In this document: positions 48,239-57,543 of the stretch, piece by piece | Layout: the number at the start of each line of letters is the position of its first letter | Numbering within the stretch: the stretch's first letter is position 1 | From: Sphingomonas rhizophila | Lineage (GTDB): Bacteria > Pseudomonadota > Alphaproteobacteria > Sphingomonadales > Sphingomonadaceae | Length of the DNA stretch: 64,000 nucleotides | Direction of reading: 5' to 3' | NCBI RefSeq assembly: GCF_014396585.1 | Contig: NZ_CP060717.1 | Span: 1,922,001-1,986,000 of the forward strand | Program-made: the position numbers and the translations under genes | The notes under the pieces: model-generated | What the model was told of the DNA's origin: nothing | Databases searched by the model: none | What the model saw: the letters and a program-made list of their open reading frames with translations, nothing else

Positions 48239-49051
48239 ATGCGCAATTCCCTTGCCCTCGATGATCAGCCAACAGTCGCGCGTTCTTGGCTTCAGGCGGT
48301 AACCGCCTTGGAAAATAATGGAAATCGAGCTTATAACTTAGTCTATTCGGTTACAGAACCATTCAGTCTGCAGCCGGCAGACAAGACGGTTATCCGAGAG
48401 TTCAATTCGTTTGCACTTGCGCACGGACTGCACTCCACCGAGACGGTCGCTAACACCATCTTTCCGCTCGATACCTACCTGAGCCAAGGGCCAGCGGCGT
48501 TCTCCGACTACTACCTTGATGCAATCTACCCAAAGGTCAAAAAACAATGGGGAACCTACTTTGAAAGAATGGTGCGCCGCCACAATGACGATGGCTCGGC
48601 AATGCAAAAGGATGGCGGTCTTCTAAATCCGCTCGTTCGACTTGTTGAGAAAGTGAAGCGCCGTGTCGAGGGAAACGGCAAGACAACCACGCATTACGAG
48701 TTGTCCCTTGATGAGCCGTCGCTGGACTTGGCCACGTATGATCCTCATCACGATGGGGCCTATCAAATTGGAGGCCCGTGTTTGAGCCACGTGTCTTTCA
48801 AGATTGACGGATCGGGAGAGCTGCGCCTCACCGCCTTCTATCGATCGCACTGGTACATAGCACGTGCACTGGGCAACTTAATCGGACTGGCAAGGCTGCA
48901 AGCATATGTTGCCAAGGAATCCGGTGCGCCATCGGGACCGATGACAATTGTCGCCTCTGAAGCGGTATTGGACCTTTCGGGTACTGGGCGTTCAGCCGCA
49001 CAAACCCGCGCGATGTTACAGACCTGCAAAGACGCCCTGGCCGCAGTTTAG
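48239..49051 (+). CDS. thymidylate-synthase-like protein
   Basis: A 270-residue protein, not canonical TS, but the C-terminal half follows TS order: Pro-Cys at residues 180-181 (GPCLSHVSFKID), LRLTAFYRSHWYIARALGN with Arg202-Ser203 at the phosphate-binding position, and an Asn in LGNLIGLARLQAYVA. It may bind or alter dUMP-type nucleotides. The N-terminus is unlike TS. It begins five bases after the protease stop and meets the uracil glycosylase gene tail to tail with a four-base overlap. Confidence 0.6.
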   Translation: MRNSLALDDQPTVARSWLQAVTALENNGNRAYNLVYSVTEPFSLQPADKTVIREFNSFALAHGLHSTETVANTIFPLDTYLSQGPAAFSDYYLDAIYPKVKKQWGTYFERMVRRHNDDGSAMQKDGGLLNPLVRLVEKVKRRVEGNGKTTTHYELSLDEPSLDLATYDPHHDGAYQIGGPCLSHVSFKIDGSGELRLTAFYRSHWYIARALGNLIGLARLQAYVAKESGAPSGPMTIVASEAVLDLSGTGRSAAQTRAMLQTCKDALAAV

Positions 49052-49712
49052 AACAATGTCGTCCCAGCTTCGTTGGGTAATAGGCCGTGAAGCTTTTCCA
49101 TAGACGAAATGAATTCGCGCTGCCCACCGTAACTCGGGTGCCGAACTGCCTCATGCTCAAATCCCAGATTACTGAGGGCTTGGGAGGCATCGTTTCCTAC
49201 AGCAATTAGGCGCGGTCTCCCAAACCTCTCCACAAGTGCATGGATCGCCCAGGCCGTCGCTTCCCGCTCTTTCACGGTATGAGCGCGATTGGTGAACGGA
49301 TTTTCTGGTTGGTGAGGATGAAATGGAAAGGCATTCCAAAGCAGCGGTGTGGTCTTAAGCCGCATAATGACCGACCAGATAACGGCGGCAGTTCGTTCCT
49401 TGACCGCCTCCCACGCGTTGCCCTCGCGATGGCAATTCCATCCTTTGGAGTTGGGACAGCGGCCAACATGGTAACTTCGTCCGTCAACGCTAGCCCGGTG
49501 CGACGTCCTCCCCGGTAGCCTAGGTCCCTTCCGAACCAAATGCTCTCGATCGTGTTTTCATGCCTCGCGTGCAAAACCGCGGCTAGATTACGCCTGCGGA
49601 TTGCTGGTGCATTCTCTAGGTCGAACACCTCACATCGATCAGCGTAGGGATTGAAGACGTTGCTCAGCTGCGTCTCCGACAGGTGTACGACAAAGTCCGC
49701 TTCCCAGCTCAC
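49048..49712 (-). CDS. uracil-DNA-glycosylase-family protein, frameshifted as assembled
   Basis: UDG-superfamily glycosylase: WFGRDLGYRGGRRTGLALTD resembles motif A, LLWNAFPFHPHQPENPFTNR follows, AVGNDASQAL is mid-domain and VRHPSYGGQREF is motif B (HPS). Frames part at CCC 49410-49412; one more base restores GEAVKERTAAVIWSVI and a 221-residue protein. UDG-fold enzymes remove uracil or other altered bases from DNA. It overlaps the MazG-like gene (ATGA), so the pair acts as one unit. Confidence 0.8.
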
Positions 49713-50853
49713 CGCTCACCCAAACCTTCAAAGAAAATGTCGCGCTGGACCAAGTCCATCGTGACGCGCCCACGCCGCTCAGTCGTCAATTGACGAAACA
49801 CCTCGTAGCCCCGGAGAATCGCCCTTTCCCAAGCCCACAATGGCTGATCGTCGACCTCATAGCCACGGACAAATTCCTTGATCGTAGAAAGCAGCCGGTA
49901 ATCGACACCCGTAGCGCCAGCAAATAAATGCGGCTTGGCGTGATTGAACACGAAGGTTGAGATCCCTTCTTCAATCAGGATCGCACGCGCTCCATCCTGA
50001 TTCTCGTCTAAGATTGGGTGGCTCTTACGCTTTACCTTCAGCAAAGCGCGCAGCACCGGCGACCAGCCAAGGATCGCGGCGTAGGCAATGTGAAAGACGT
50101 CGTGAAATCGATAGTCATCCTGAACGTCGATGTTGTCCGTTAAGGGATCCCCGATTTTGATCGTGAATACTTTCTGGACGACGAATTTTTTAGCGCCAAC
50201 CTCAACCTCGTCGAATTCAAACGGCAAGTGCTTCGGTATGCGCTCGTCGGCGCTAATGGTTCCTCCGTCCGGAGCGGGCCTGTCATCGTACAGGGGCAGC
50301 GGTTTGCGGCTAACCGGAAATCGAGACAGGCTCTTTGTAATGTTATGACCAATTGCCTGGTCCAGTCCAATTTCCGCCGACGCGAATGCAGCAAGAGTGG
50401 ATCGCAGCGCAGCAGCAGCCAGATCGAAGAGGCGCGGATTATTGCCCACATTCGCAAGGTTGGAAGCAAGCGCGCCAGCGTGCTCGCCGGCATGAAGCCA
50501 AGGGTCACCAGATAGGGACTCGATTGACTGAGCGTATTTGGCAATCACAGTGAATGATGTACGCTCATCGACCCGCCGTCCAAGTGCTGCCGAAAACAAT
50601 TCGCTCAATGGGCGTGCCAACGAGTGCGCGAGAGCTCCGAAGTACCAAAGAAGATCGCCCGCTTCTTCGACAAGCGTGTCGCGAAACGAAATGTAACTAG
50701 GTCCTTCCCTGACTTCCTTCTTAATTTCGCTCATCAATGAACCAAGCTCGCCAAACACCCCAAGACGGCGATCCGAAGCGCGTCGGAGGAAGGGCGGCGA
50801 TCGGTCCGCGTGATTTGGAGCGTGAACTCCTCAATGGTGTGGGAGGCGGCCAT
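49709..50853 (-). CDS. MazG-like nucleotide pyrophosphohydrolase with unknown C-terminal domain, frameshifted as assembled
   Basis: N-terminal MazG-like region: AVLGVFGELGSLMSEIKKEV and, ~20 residues on, LVEEAGDLLWYFGALAHSL give the two acidic EExxD-type pairs that bind metal and cleave NTPs to NMP and pyrophosphate. Residues ~180-340 hold a second helical domain (FHDVFHIAYAAILGWSPVL, IEEGISTFVFNHAKPH). The written frame begins only at 50758. One more G at CCCC 50758-50761 joins it to an upstream ATG at 50853 and completes the MazG helix (381 residues). Confidence 0.68.
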
Positions 50854-51377
50854 TCTTAACCGCGTGAATATCCATTGCTTCGAAGCCTGTGAAGCGCACA
50901 ATCACGGTTAAGGGGATTATTCTACGACGCCTGCCTCAATTCCCGGTCTGGTTTGACGCCGCGGCCTTCGGCGTGGCTATAGCAACCAGCTTGGGCGCTA
51001 TTCCCTTCGCGCAACCAAAAGGCGTTCTGCAGCGTCACTAGCAATTGTCGGGCATTGAGAGGTCCAACACCGATCCCAATCGCTTGGTCGTATTGCCGCC
51101 CGGTTCTCGCTTTCGGTGTAGAAATAAAAGGCGACCAATCCCATTCCCACTAAGATTAGGTTCGTCGAGTTAGCGGGCGGCGCTCCCGGCTTGCGAGTGA
51201 GGACGTCTTCGGTAAGCAATACTCGGCGATAACCCCCAGCCATCGCGAGAGCGTAAGTGCGGCGCTGGCCCCCGGCAAGGCGGGAAAAAGCATCGCAGCC
51301 GCCGAACCCCCTGGACTTCGGCATAACAAGTCGCCATGGTCATGCCGAGTCACGAGCCCTAGGAAACAGTAACGATC
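50854..51377. other. gap between divergent MazG-like and methyltransferase genes
   Basis: About 520 bases. A weak minus-strand frame at 50998-51324 with one hydrophobic stretch (NLILVGMGLVAFYFY) is unsupported. Promoters for both divergent groups should be here. I see no repeats. Confidence 0.5.
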
Positions 51378-52748
51378 ATGAGTGATGCAGCAAGGTTGAC
51401 GATGGTCGACCTATTCGCCGGATGCGGTGGACTGTCGTTGGGAATGGAGAACGCCGGCTTTACCCCGTACTTCGTGAATGAGCTCAACGAGCACGCGATG
51501 GCGACCTACCTTGCCAATCGGCACCACGTGCTTGGCGGCAAGCCGTTCGCCGACCAACCAAACCTTCGCTGCAACGATGCCCACGAACTTCAGGGCGAGC
51601 GCCTCGAACAAATGGTCGATGACCTAGTCGCGCTGGGGCTGGAGCTGCCCGACACGAAGGCCGCAGCGGCTGGAAACGGGCAGGGCACGCTCGACCTGCT
51701 CGCTGGCGGCCCGCCCTGCCAAGGTTATTCGGGAATTGGACACCGGCGATCGTATTCGGTGGATAAGAAGGATCTACCGTCGAACCAGCTTTACCAGCGC
51801 ATGGCGGCAATCATCCGGAGGCTACGGCCGCGCATCTTCCTGTTTGAGAACGTCAGGGGCCTGTTGAACTCAAAGTGGACGCGCGATGGCGATGACAAGA
51901 TTTGGCCTTACGTCCTGCGCGAATTTCGTTCGATCCCTGGTTACGAGGTGCGCTGGTCACTAGTCCGGGCCGGCGACTACGGCGTTCCACAAAACCGTCC
52001 CCGCGTTCTTCTCGTCGGCATTCGGAACGACATCCTCAAGAACAGCGAGACGCTGAAGCCAGACGTCGACGAGGAGGACGCGGTAAAGTGCGGGTTCTTG
52101 CCGGCTGGCGAACCATCGGAGTGCCCTGACCTCATTGACCTGTTGGGAGATCTCGTCGACCCGGCGATCGAGAAGGCATTGGAGGAGAGCGTCTACCCTG
52201 CAGGTAAATTCGCGACACTGAAGTATCCGCACCCCGCAAAGACCGAGGAGCAACGCGCCATGCGCGTACCGGCTCCAGCACATGAGCACAGGTCGAAAGG
52301 CGAGCTGACCGACCACGAGTATTCGAAACACGCTCCGCGCATCGTGCAAAAATTCAAGCATATGCTCGCGAACAATGGTGAGATCCCGGACGACGCTCAA
52401 ACCAAGAAGTTCTCGCAGCGCGTATTGTTGAAGACCTGGGGCAATCGCCCACCCAACATTACGGCGACCTCGATGCCAGATGACTACGTGCATTTTTCTC
52501 AACCACGAACGCTGACGGTGCGCGAGTGGGCAAGATTGCAACTCTTTCCCGACTGGTACAGGTTTGAAGGTAAGCGCACCACCGGCGGCATTCGTCGCGC
52601 CGGGAATCCGAGGGAAGGAATCTTTGACCGTGAGGTCCCGAAATACACTCAAATCGGGAACGCCGTGCCGGTGGGGCTCGCGGAACGCGTCGGAAAGCAT
52701 TTCAAGCGCATCCTCGGGGAAGCGCTAGGAGATGCTGGCAAAAAGTGA
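51378..52748 (+). CDS. DNA cytosine-5 methyltransferase
   Basis: A 456-residue m5C methyltransferase. Motif I DLFAGCGGLSLGMENAGF, motif IV GGPPCQGYSGIGHR with catalytic Cys114, motif VI LFENVRGLL, motif VIII (AGDYGVPQNRPRVLLVGIR) and motif X (TQIGNAVPVGLAERVG) are present. The target region lies between ~200 and ~380; its site is unknown. The end overlaps the endonuclease gene by 17 bases, so it is the modification half of a type II system. Confidence 0.95.
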   Translation: MSDAARLTMVDLFAGCGGLSLGMENAGFTPYFVNELNEHAMATYLANRHHVLGGKPFADQPNLRCNDAHELQGERLEQMVDDLVALGLELPDTKAAAAGNGQGTLDLLAGGPPCQGYSGIGHRRSYSVDKKDLPSNQLYQRMAAIIRRLRPRIFLFENVRGLLNSKWTRDGDDKIWPYVLREFRSIPGYEVRWSLVRAGDYGVPQNRPRVLLVGIRNDILKNSETLKPDVDEEDAVKCGFLPAGEPSECPDLIDLLGDLVDPAIEKALEESVYPAGKFATLKYPHPAKTEEQRAMRVPAPAHEHRSKGELTDHEYSKHAPRIVQKFKHMLANNGEIPDDAQTKKFSQRVLLKTWGNRPPNITATSMPDDYVHFSQPRTLTVREWARLQLFPDWYRFEGKRTTGGIRRAGNPREGIFDREVPKYTQIGNAVPVGLAERVGKHFKRILGEALGDAGKK

Positions 52749-53925
52749 TTTCCCAGTCGAGGACGCGCTTGAGCTCCTGACCCGGCATGACATTGACGCC
52801 ACCCTTCTGGTGCCAACACCGACAGGGCTCGACAAGTCCATCATGGACGCGACCGAGGAAGCTCGGGACTACCTCTCGGACAAAGGTTTTCACGACTACG
52901 CCTCGCAAGATCAGGGGCCCGAGGCGAAGGTCGTGCGTGACGCGTTCTTCGTGACAGAGACGGGCCTCGAGCGCACTCGCGTTTCGCTTTATCGCCCGCA
53001 GACCAAGTCAGGTGATCCGCGGATCTGGCTAGGCGAGGCGACACGAAGAAACGCAAATCCGTTCAACCTTCTCGCGTTGGTCGTCCTCGGTGACGAGCTC
53101 TACGTTGCAAACCTCAGTAACCCGCGGGTTCGGGCAGCTATCGGGGACCCAGCATCGCCCTTTGGACGGCTCGTACACAAAGCAGAAGAGAGCGATACCG
53201 GGGCGGTTGAAGACCTCCTTGGGCTACTGCGTGAGGTCGCTAAGCGCGGCTACGTGAAAACGTTGCGGCCAGGCGACACGGGCGTTGGCATGACGCTAGA
53301 GACGCTTCTTGGGATTGCCGCGAACTCGAGCCAACTGCCCGATTTCCGGGGAATCGAGCTGAAGGCAAAGCGAGTTGGCCGAACCATCAACAGGTCGAGC
53401 CTGTTCTCACAGGTGCCGGACTGGAAGCTTAGCCCTGTCAGGTCAGCAATGGGCCTATTGGAGCGACGGGGCTACGAGCGGGAGGGGCGCCTACAGCTGT
53501 ACCATGAGCTGGATGGCAAGCGGCCGAACTCGATGGGGCTAAAGCTCGACATCGAAGCTGAGGCGGACCTGTTGCGGCAGGTGCACGTCGATCCTGTGAC
53601 CTCCGTAATCACGCACGATGTGAGCTGGAGAATGCAAGCTCTCCGCGACCGCCTGGCCTCTAAGCATGCCGAGACATTTTGGGTCCGTGCGCGGTGTCGC
53701 GGCAAGGGCGAGGACGAGGAGTTTTGCTATGTCGAGGTCGAGCACACCAAGCAGCCGAAGGTTCGCAACCTCGAGGCCCTAATCGAGGCAGGTGTCATTT
53801 CGATGGATTACACCCTCTCGAAAATCTCTCCGACGCGGGCTCGAGACCATGGATATTTGTTCAAGATCCATCCCGCAAATCTTGGCGCCCTGTTCCCCCC
53901 GTCGCGGACCTATGCCCTCGCCTGA
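52732..53925 (+). CDS. type II restriction endonuclease, MvaI/BcnI family
   Basis: A 397-residue protein. The segment GDTGVGMTLETLLGI, PDFRGIELKAKR and SLFSQVPDWKLSP matches the MvaI/BcnI restriction fold, in which the ELKAKR strand is the PD-(D/E)XK core. MvaI and BcnI cut within CCNGG-type sites; the specificity here may differ because the N-terminal ~180 residues are not of the short family form. It overlaps the methyltransferase gene and its own end overlaps the glycosylase start. Confidence 0.82.
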   Translation: MLAKSDFPVEDALELLTRHDIDATLLVPTPTGLDKSIMDATEEARDYLSDKGFHDYASQDQGPEAKVVRDAFFVTETGLERTRVSLYRPQTKSGDPRIWLGEATRRNANPFNLLALVVLGDELYVANLSNPRVRAAIGDPASPFGRLVHKAEESDTGAVEDLLGLLREVAKRGYVKTLRPGDTGVGMTLETLLGIAANSSQLPDFRGIELKAKRVGRTINRSSLFSQVPDWKLSPVRSAMGLLERRGYEREGRLQLYHELDGKRPNSMGLKLDIEAEADLLRQVHVDPVTSVITHDVSWRMQALRDRLASKHAETFWVRARCRGKGEDEEFCYVEVEHTKQPKVRNLEALIEAGVISMDYTLSKISPTRARDHGYLFKIHPANLGALFPPSRTYALA

Positions 53926-54610
53926 CGCGCTCACACGTGGCCAGAAGGTAAAGCTCAGTCGCCTCGCGAGGGATCTCCTTGATTGGGCCAGCGAGCATGG
54001 GCGCACCTTCCCTTGGCGAGACGATGGGGTATCAACGTATGAAAAGATCGCGGTCGAGGTTCTCCTGCAACGCACGACCGCTACGGCCGTGTCGCGGTTC
54101 TACGGGGCGTTTTTTGAAAAGTACTCTGGCTGGTCAGAGCTCGCGTCAGCAGAGGTCGAGGATCTTGAACAGTTTTTGAAGCCGCTAGGCTTGTGGCGGA
54201 GGCGGGCGGTCGCCCTTATCGGTCTTGCGAGGTACGCTCGGGACAGGAACGGGTCCTTTCCGGAACACCAAAGTGAACACTCCGAGATACCTGCGGTCGG
54301 CCAATATGTTTCGAATGCCATTCTGACATTCCAGCACGGGCAGTCATTGCCCCTCATCGACGTCAACATGGCACGCGTCATCGAGCGCTTTGTCCGGCCG
54401 CGACGCTTGGCCGACATCAGGTACGATCCGTGGCTACAAGACGCGGCCAAGTGGTTTGTCCGAGGTCGTGACTCCGCGTTCAGGAGTTGGGCGATACTCG
54501 ATTTCGCAGCACTGACATGCAAGGCGCGAAAGCCCGAATGTCCCACCTGCCCAGTTAGGCGCAGATGCAGCTATTTCGCTGGCACGAAGCAGGCGGTAGC
54601 TGATCGCTAG
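53912..54610 (+). CDS. HhH-GPD DNA glycosylase (MutY/MIG-like) in the restriction operon
   Basis: A 232-residue HhH-GPD enzyme: FPWRDDGVSTYEKIAVEVLL and QRTTATAVSRFY open it; the helix-hairpin-helix turn is IPAVGQYVSNAI; the catalytic Asp is in LPLIDVNMARVIER. The C-terminal CKARKPECPTCPVRRRC holds an iron-sulphur cluster. The MutY C-terminal domain is absent. Such genes beside cytosine-5 methyltransferases repair T:G pairs left by deaminated 5-methylcytosine. Overlaps the endonuclease gene by 14 bases. Confidence 0.88.
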   Translation: MPSPDALTRGQKVKLSRLARDLLDWASEHGRTFPWRDDGVSTYEKIAVEVLLQRTTATAVSRFYGAFFEKYSGWSELASAEVEDLEQFLKPLGLWRRRAVALIGLARYARDRNGSFPEHQSEHSEIPAVGQYVSNAILTFQHGQSLPLIDVNMARVIERFVRPRRLADIRYDPWLQDAAKWFVRGRDSAFRSWAILDFAALTCKARKPECPTCPVRRRCSYFAGTKQAVADR

Positions 54611-55617
54611 ACAGATTCCTCGAGGCTGCTGGCAGGCTCCTGCCAATCCTCGCTTCGAAGTTGTCGAACGCGCTTTTCGAACACCTTTCGAAAATCATTC
54701 ACGTGCTTGGCAAGCCACGCGTGTTGCCTCTGCCAGTCAGAACGGTCCTCCGGATCCACGTTGCTCAAGGCAATCGAGATTCGCTTGTCGCGGGCGTCTG
54801 GAAGTTCGTCCCAGTGAAGCTCGTATCCTAGCTCGCGCTCGACGTCGGCTTGCTGGTTTCGAAGCTGATAGAAAAACGACTTCGCGTGTTCGTTTGAAAT
54901 GTAGAGCTCTGCGCGCACCTGCTTTTTTGGGCGGATCATCACCGCACTCACCATGAAGCCGCTCCTGCCAACGGGATACGTCATCCAAGACTGCGGTTGC
55001 GCCTTCCGGTTGCCGGCAATCGGGCCTTTGTGCCGATCGAGCTCAAGGTGGAACTGCTCCCAGTATTCCCGTTGAAGGACGCGAGTTTCGGAAAGCTCTG
55101 ACTCGTCAATTGCTCGGGCGGCCTGCGCTACGGATCGCGACCAATTGTTTGGCTTGGAAACGATGTTGAACTTTGGAGCGGCGGGTGAATCGCCGATGCG
55201 CCAGAGCTCCACCTCGAGGCCAAAAAAGCGAAACGTGTCATCCGTGATCTTGTTGAGCCAATCGAGCGTAGACCGATGCTCCTCGGTGAACCGGGCGGCA
55301 ATCCACACGATGGTGACGGCCTCTAGGCCAGAGGCGTAAGTCAAGAGCTGGCCGAGATGACAGTGGTCCGTTCTCTCGAGCTGATTTTCTACCAGTACCC
55401 AGGAGTTGGTGCCGAGTTCCTTGCAAAGGATGTCTGCTCGGAACGGGCCTACCGCCTTTTCCTGCGCCTCTAGTTCCAGTTCTAGGCCTAGGGTCTCCGC
55501 GAGAACTGCCAGATTCTCTTCGCGCGCCAGCCAAGGCGTAAAAGAGGTGGCCTCAGACGCCCAGATATCGCGCAGCTCTACCTTCGCAAGCCGTCCTAAG
55601 CTGATTTCGACCATCAA
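54607..55617 (-). CDS. DUF4268 domain-containing protein
   Basis: A 336-residue protein with an N-terminal nuclease-like core (FRADILCKELGTNSWVLVEN, Asp then Glu-Asn in place of the usual ExK) and a C-terminal DUF4268 domain (FFYQLRNQQADVERELGYEL, then WHDELPDARDKR-like sequence). Common in restriction and phage-defence neighbourhoods, of unknown activity. The stop overlaps the glycosylase stop by four bases, tail to tail. Confidence 0.82.
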   Translation of the reverse strand: MMVEISLGRLAKVELRDIWASEATSFTPWLAREENLAVLAETLGLELELEAQEKAVGPFRADILCKELGTNSWVLVENQLERTDHCHLGQLLTYASGLEAVTIVWIAARFTEEHRSTLDWLNKITDDTFRFFGLEVELWRIGDSPAAPKFNIVSKPNNWSRSVAQAARAIDESELSETRVLQREYWEQFHLELDRHKGPIAGNRKAQPQSWMTYPVGRSGFMVSAVMIRPKKQVRAELYISNEHAKSFFYQLRNQQADVERELGYELHWDELPDARDKRISIALSNVDPEDRSDWQRQHAWLAKHVNDFRKVFEKRVRQLRSEDWQEPASSLEESV

Positions 55618-55732
55618 ACCTACGCCCCCGTTACTTCAACGCACGATGGCCATCTTTGCGAGGTCAACCTGAATTAGCAACCAGCTGACATCTGCTTGTC
55701 GACACCTCGGGATTTGAAAGTAGGCTGTTCCC

Positions 55733-56407
55733 ATGTCCAGAGTCGTGCAGCCAACCGGGAGTCGGGGTAGTCTCAAGTGGATTCAGCTCTCGGTGAACGA
55801 CCGATGGTCTTCGCTTGAGGACCCGATCGAAGCCAAGCTTGGCGGAAACGTCCAGTGGCGCTCGCCGCTCTCAGGCGATGACTACGCGGAGTATCGTGAC
55901 GGCGAGTTTCTAGACATCGTTGATCTCGGGCACCTGAGATCCGACTTGGCCGACTTCTGGCCATCGCGCGGTCCGCAGTGGGACGCGCTTGGCGTCGGCC
56001 CGAAAGGGCAAGTCATCTTGGTCGAAGCCAAGGCGCACGTCGGGGAAATGTGCTCGCCTCCCACGGGCGCCAGCCAAGCTTCGCGGCGCCGCATCACCGA
56101 CAACTTGAATGCCTGTGCGCAGTTGCTCGGCGCCCGCGAAGGCCATGCCGATTGGAGCCGTCATTTCTACCAGATCGCGAACCGGCTAGCCCATCTCCGT
56201 TTCCTACGAGAGCGAGGTGTGGACGCCTATCTTGTCCTCGTGAATTTCCTGAACGACCGCGAGATGGGTGGCCCGTCTACGCCGGAAGCATGGGAAGCGG
56301 CCTACCAGGTCGCGTTTCACGTCTTAGGGCTGTCCAAGCGTCATCCGTTGTCGCGCTACATCGTCGACGTTTATCCCGACGTTGCAACGATGAGAGGTCA
56401 GGAATGA
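55733..56407 (+). CDS. hypothetical protein with PD-(D/E)XK-like core
   Basis: A 224-residue protein. WDALGVGPKGQVILVEAKAH shows the Asp ... (V)EAK pattern of PD-(D/E)XK nucleases at about residues 83-102, then a helical C-terminal half (NLNACAQLLGAREGHADWSR). Family otherwise unknown. It overlaps the next gene by ATGA; the two probably work together. Confidence 0.65.
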   Translation: MSRVVQPTGSRGSLKWIQLSVNDRWSSLEDPIEAKLGGNVQWRSPLSGDDYAEYRDGEFLDIVDLGHLRSDLADFWPSRGPQWDALGVGPKGQVILVEAKAHVGEMCSPPTGASQASRRRITDNLNACAQLLGAREGHADWSRHFYQIANRLAHLRFLRERGVDAYLVLVNFLNDREMGGPSTPEAWEAAYQVAFHVLGLSKRHPLSRYIVDVYPDVATMRGQE

Positions 56408-56802
56408 CGTGCCCAGAGATAGAGCAATTCTACTCGCAGTTCCTCCCCGAAGACGTTGTAGTGGAGAGCGTCCCCATCAAGGGCATGCGCTTCGTGACAA
56501 AGAGCCTGTCGCCACACCAATCTCCGAGATCTCCAACGGTTCGGAGCATCGCTGCGTTGGCAGCAGCAGCGGCGGCGTCGCACGTGAAGCTCGAAGTCGG
56601 CGAACTGGTCCCTCGGCACTTACCAATGCCGGCCGGCGTGATCGAGAACGGCGCCTCGAGCGATATCCTGCGTGCTGGCCTTGCCACGGTGGACCGAACG
56701 GCCCAGGGCAATGATGCCTTCCGTCTTACGCAGTTGGGCGTCGATGCAATCCGCTCGACTCTGACTTCGTCAACTTTGAACCGATTTTTCGGCGCCAGCT
56801 AA
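56404..56802 (+). CDS. hypothetical protein
   Basis: A 132-residue protein coupled to the preceding nuclease-like gene. It has an acidic N-terminal stretch and an Ala-rich middle helix (SIAALAAAAAASHVKLEVGE); no motif recognised. Its 3' end overlaps a convergent gene by 33 bases. Confidence 0.5.
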   Translation: MTCPEIEQFYSQFLPEDVVVESVPIKGMRFVTKSLSPHQSPRSPTVRSIAALAAAAAASHVKLEVGELVPRHLPMPAGVIENGASSDILRAGLATVDRTAQGNDAFRLTQLGVDAIRSTLTSSTLNRFFGAS

Positions 56803-57342
56803 TCGGAATCGGCGCTCAATTTCACTCGCGGTTACCTGCCATTTCTCGAAGAGCTCGACCGACGACCCGCGGGCACTTACCGGGTTCGAGTTGAGTGTCA
56901 TGCCGAGCGGGTTGCCCTTGATGCAAAGGCGCCGGGCTTCGGCGAACGGCACGAGGAAGAAAACGAAGGGCGAGTCAGGATCGAGATAGAAGCTAGAAAA
57001 TCGAGGATCCGTTTCTCCGACTAGCAGGAGGTGATCGTAGGCCTTCCCTCCGCGCTCGCCGTAGATTTTCTGCCATTGCCAGCGGAGCGTGGGCGCGGAG
57101 CGGTTCGGTCGTGACAATTTCGCGAACTTGACCTCTACGAGTTCTCCACGAACTTCGATGTCGTGCGGCGCGCCGTGGGACGTGAGGTGTCCCCCGACCA
57201 GATTCGCGACTAGCTGTTCTCCGGTTATGCCGGCGGCCAAGGTGCGGTGCTGCCCGAGAAAACGCACCTGCTCCTCGAGCGATCGAACACGGTCTCGCAG
57301 CTCTTGGTTTTCCGCCCGAAGGCTTTGAATGTCATCCCGCAT
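56770..57342 (-). CDS. coiled-coil protein with PD-(D/E)XK-like domain
   Basis: A 190-residue protein: an N-terminal coiled coil (DIQSLRAENQELRDRVRSLE), then GITGEQLVANLVGG and DIEVRGELVEVKFAKLS, which fits a Holliday-junction-resolvase-like PD-(D/E)XK fold (E...D...EVK). The first codons overlap the tail of the gene truncated by the IS element. Nuclease activity is inferred only from this pattern. Confidence 0.6.
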   Translation of the reverse strand: MRDDIQSLRAENQELRDRVRSLEEQVRFLGQHRTLAAGITGEQLVANLVGGHLTSHGAPHDIEVRGELVEVKFAKLSRPNRSAPTLRWQWQKIYGERGGKAYDHLLLVGETDPRFSSFYLDPDSPFVFFLVPFAEARRLCIKGNPLGMTLNSNPVSARGSSVELFEKWQVTASEIERRFRLAGAEKSVQS

Positions 57343-57543
57343 TTTCGGTCACCGGCCAGTCCCATCCTGACTTCAGAGACGCCTCGTCCGTTTCCTCAAG
57401 CCATTCACGAATCTCTCGTGATGCTTCTCGTTCTCCTTCGGCACGGGGTCCACCACGTTTTCATGTTCGACCATCTCGATGAACTCGAAATGTTTCCGAA
57501 ACTCGCTGGAGTGCGCCTCGATCGCCTTGCCATAGTGTTCGAT
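57332..57543 (-). pseudogene. C-terminal remnant of a gene cut by the IS6 element
   Basis: Between the IS edge and the coiled-coil gene the minus strand reads a coding-like helical stretch (HYGKAIEAHSSEFRKHFEFI, ENVVDPVPKENEKHHERF) and, in a second frame, REWLEETDEASLKSGWDWPV up to a stop at 57332-57334. The two parts need one missing base to join. The N-terminal part is absent beyond the IS. Confidence 0.45.

Noticed and set aside
50998..51324. 108-residue minus-strand frame in the island gap
   Set aside because: No ribosome site or recognisable motif; one hydrophobic stretch is not enough support.
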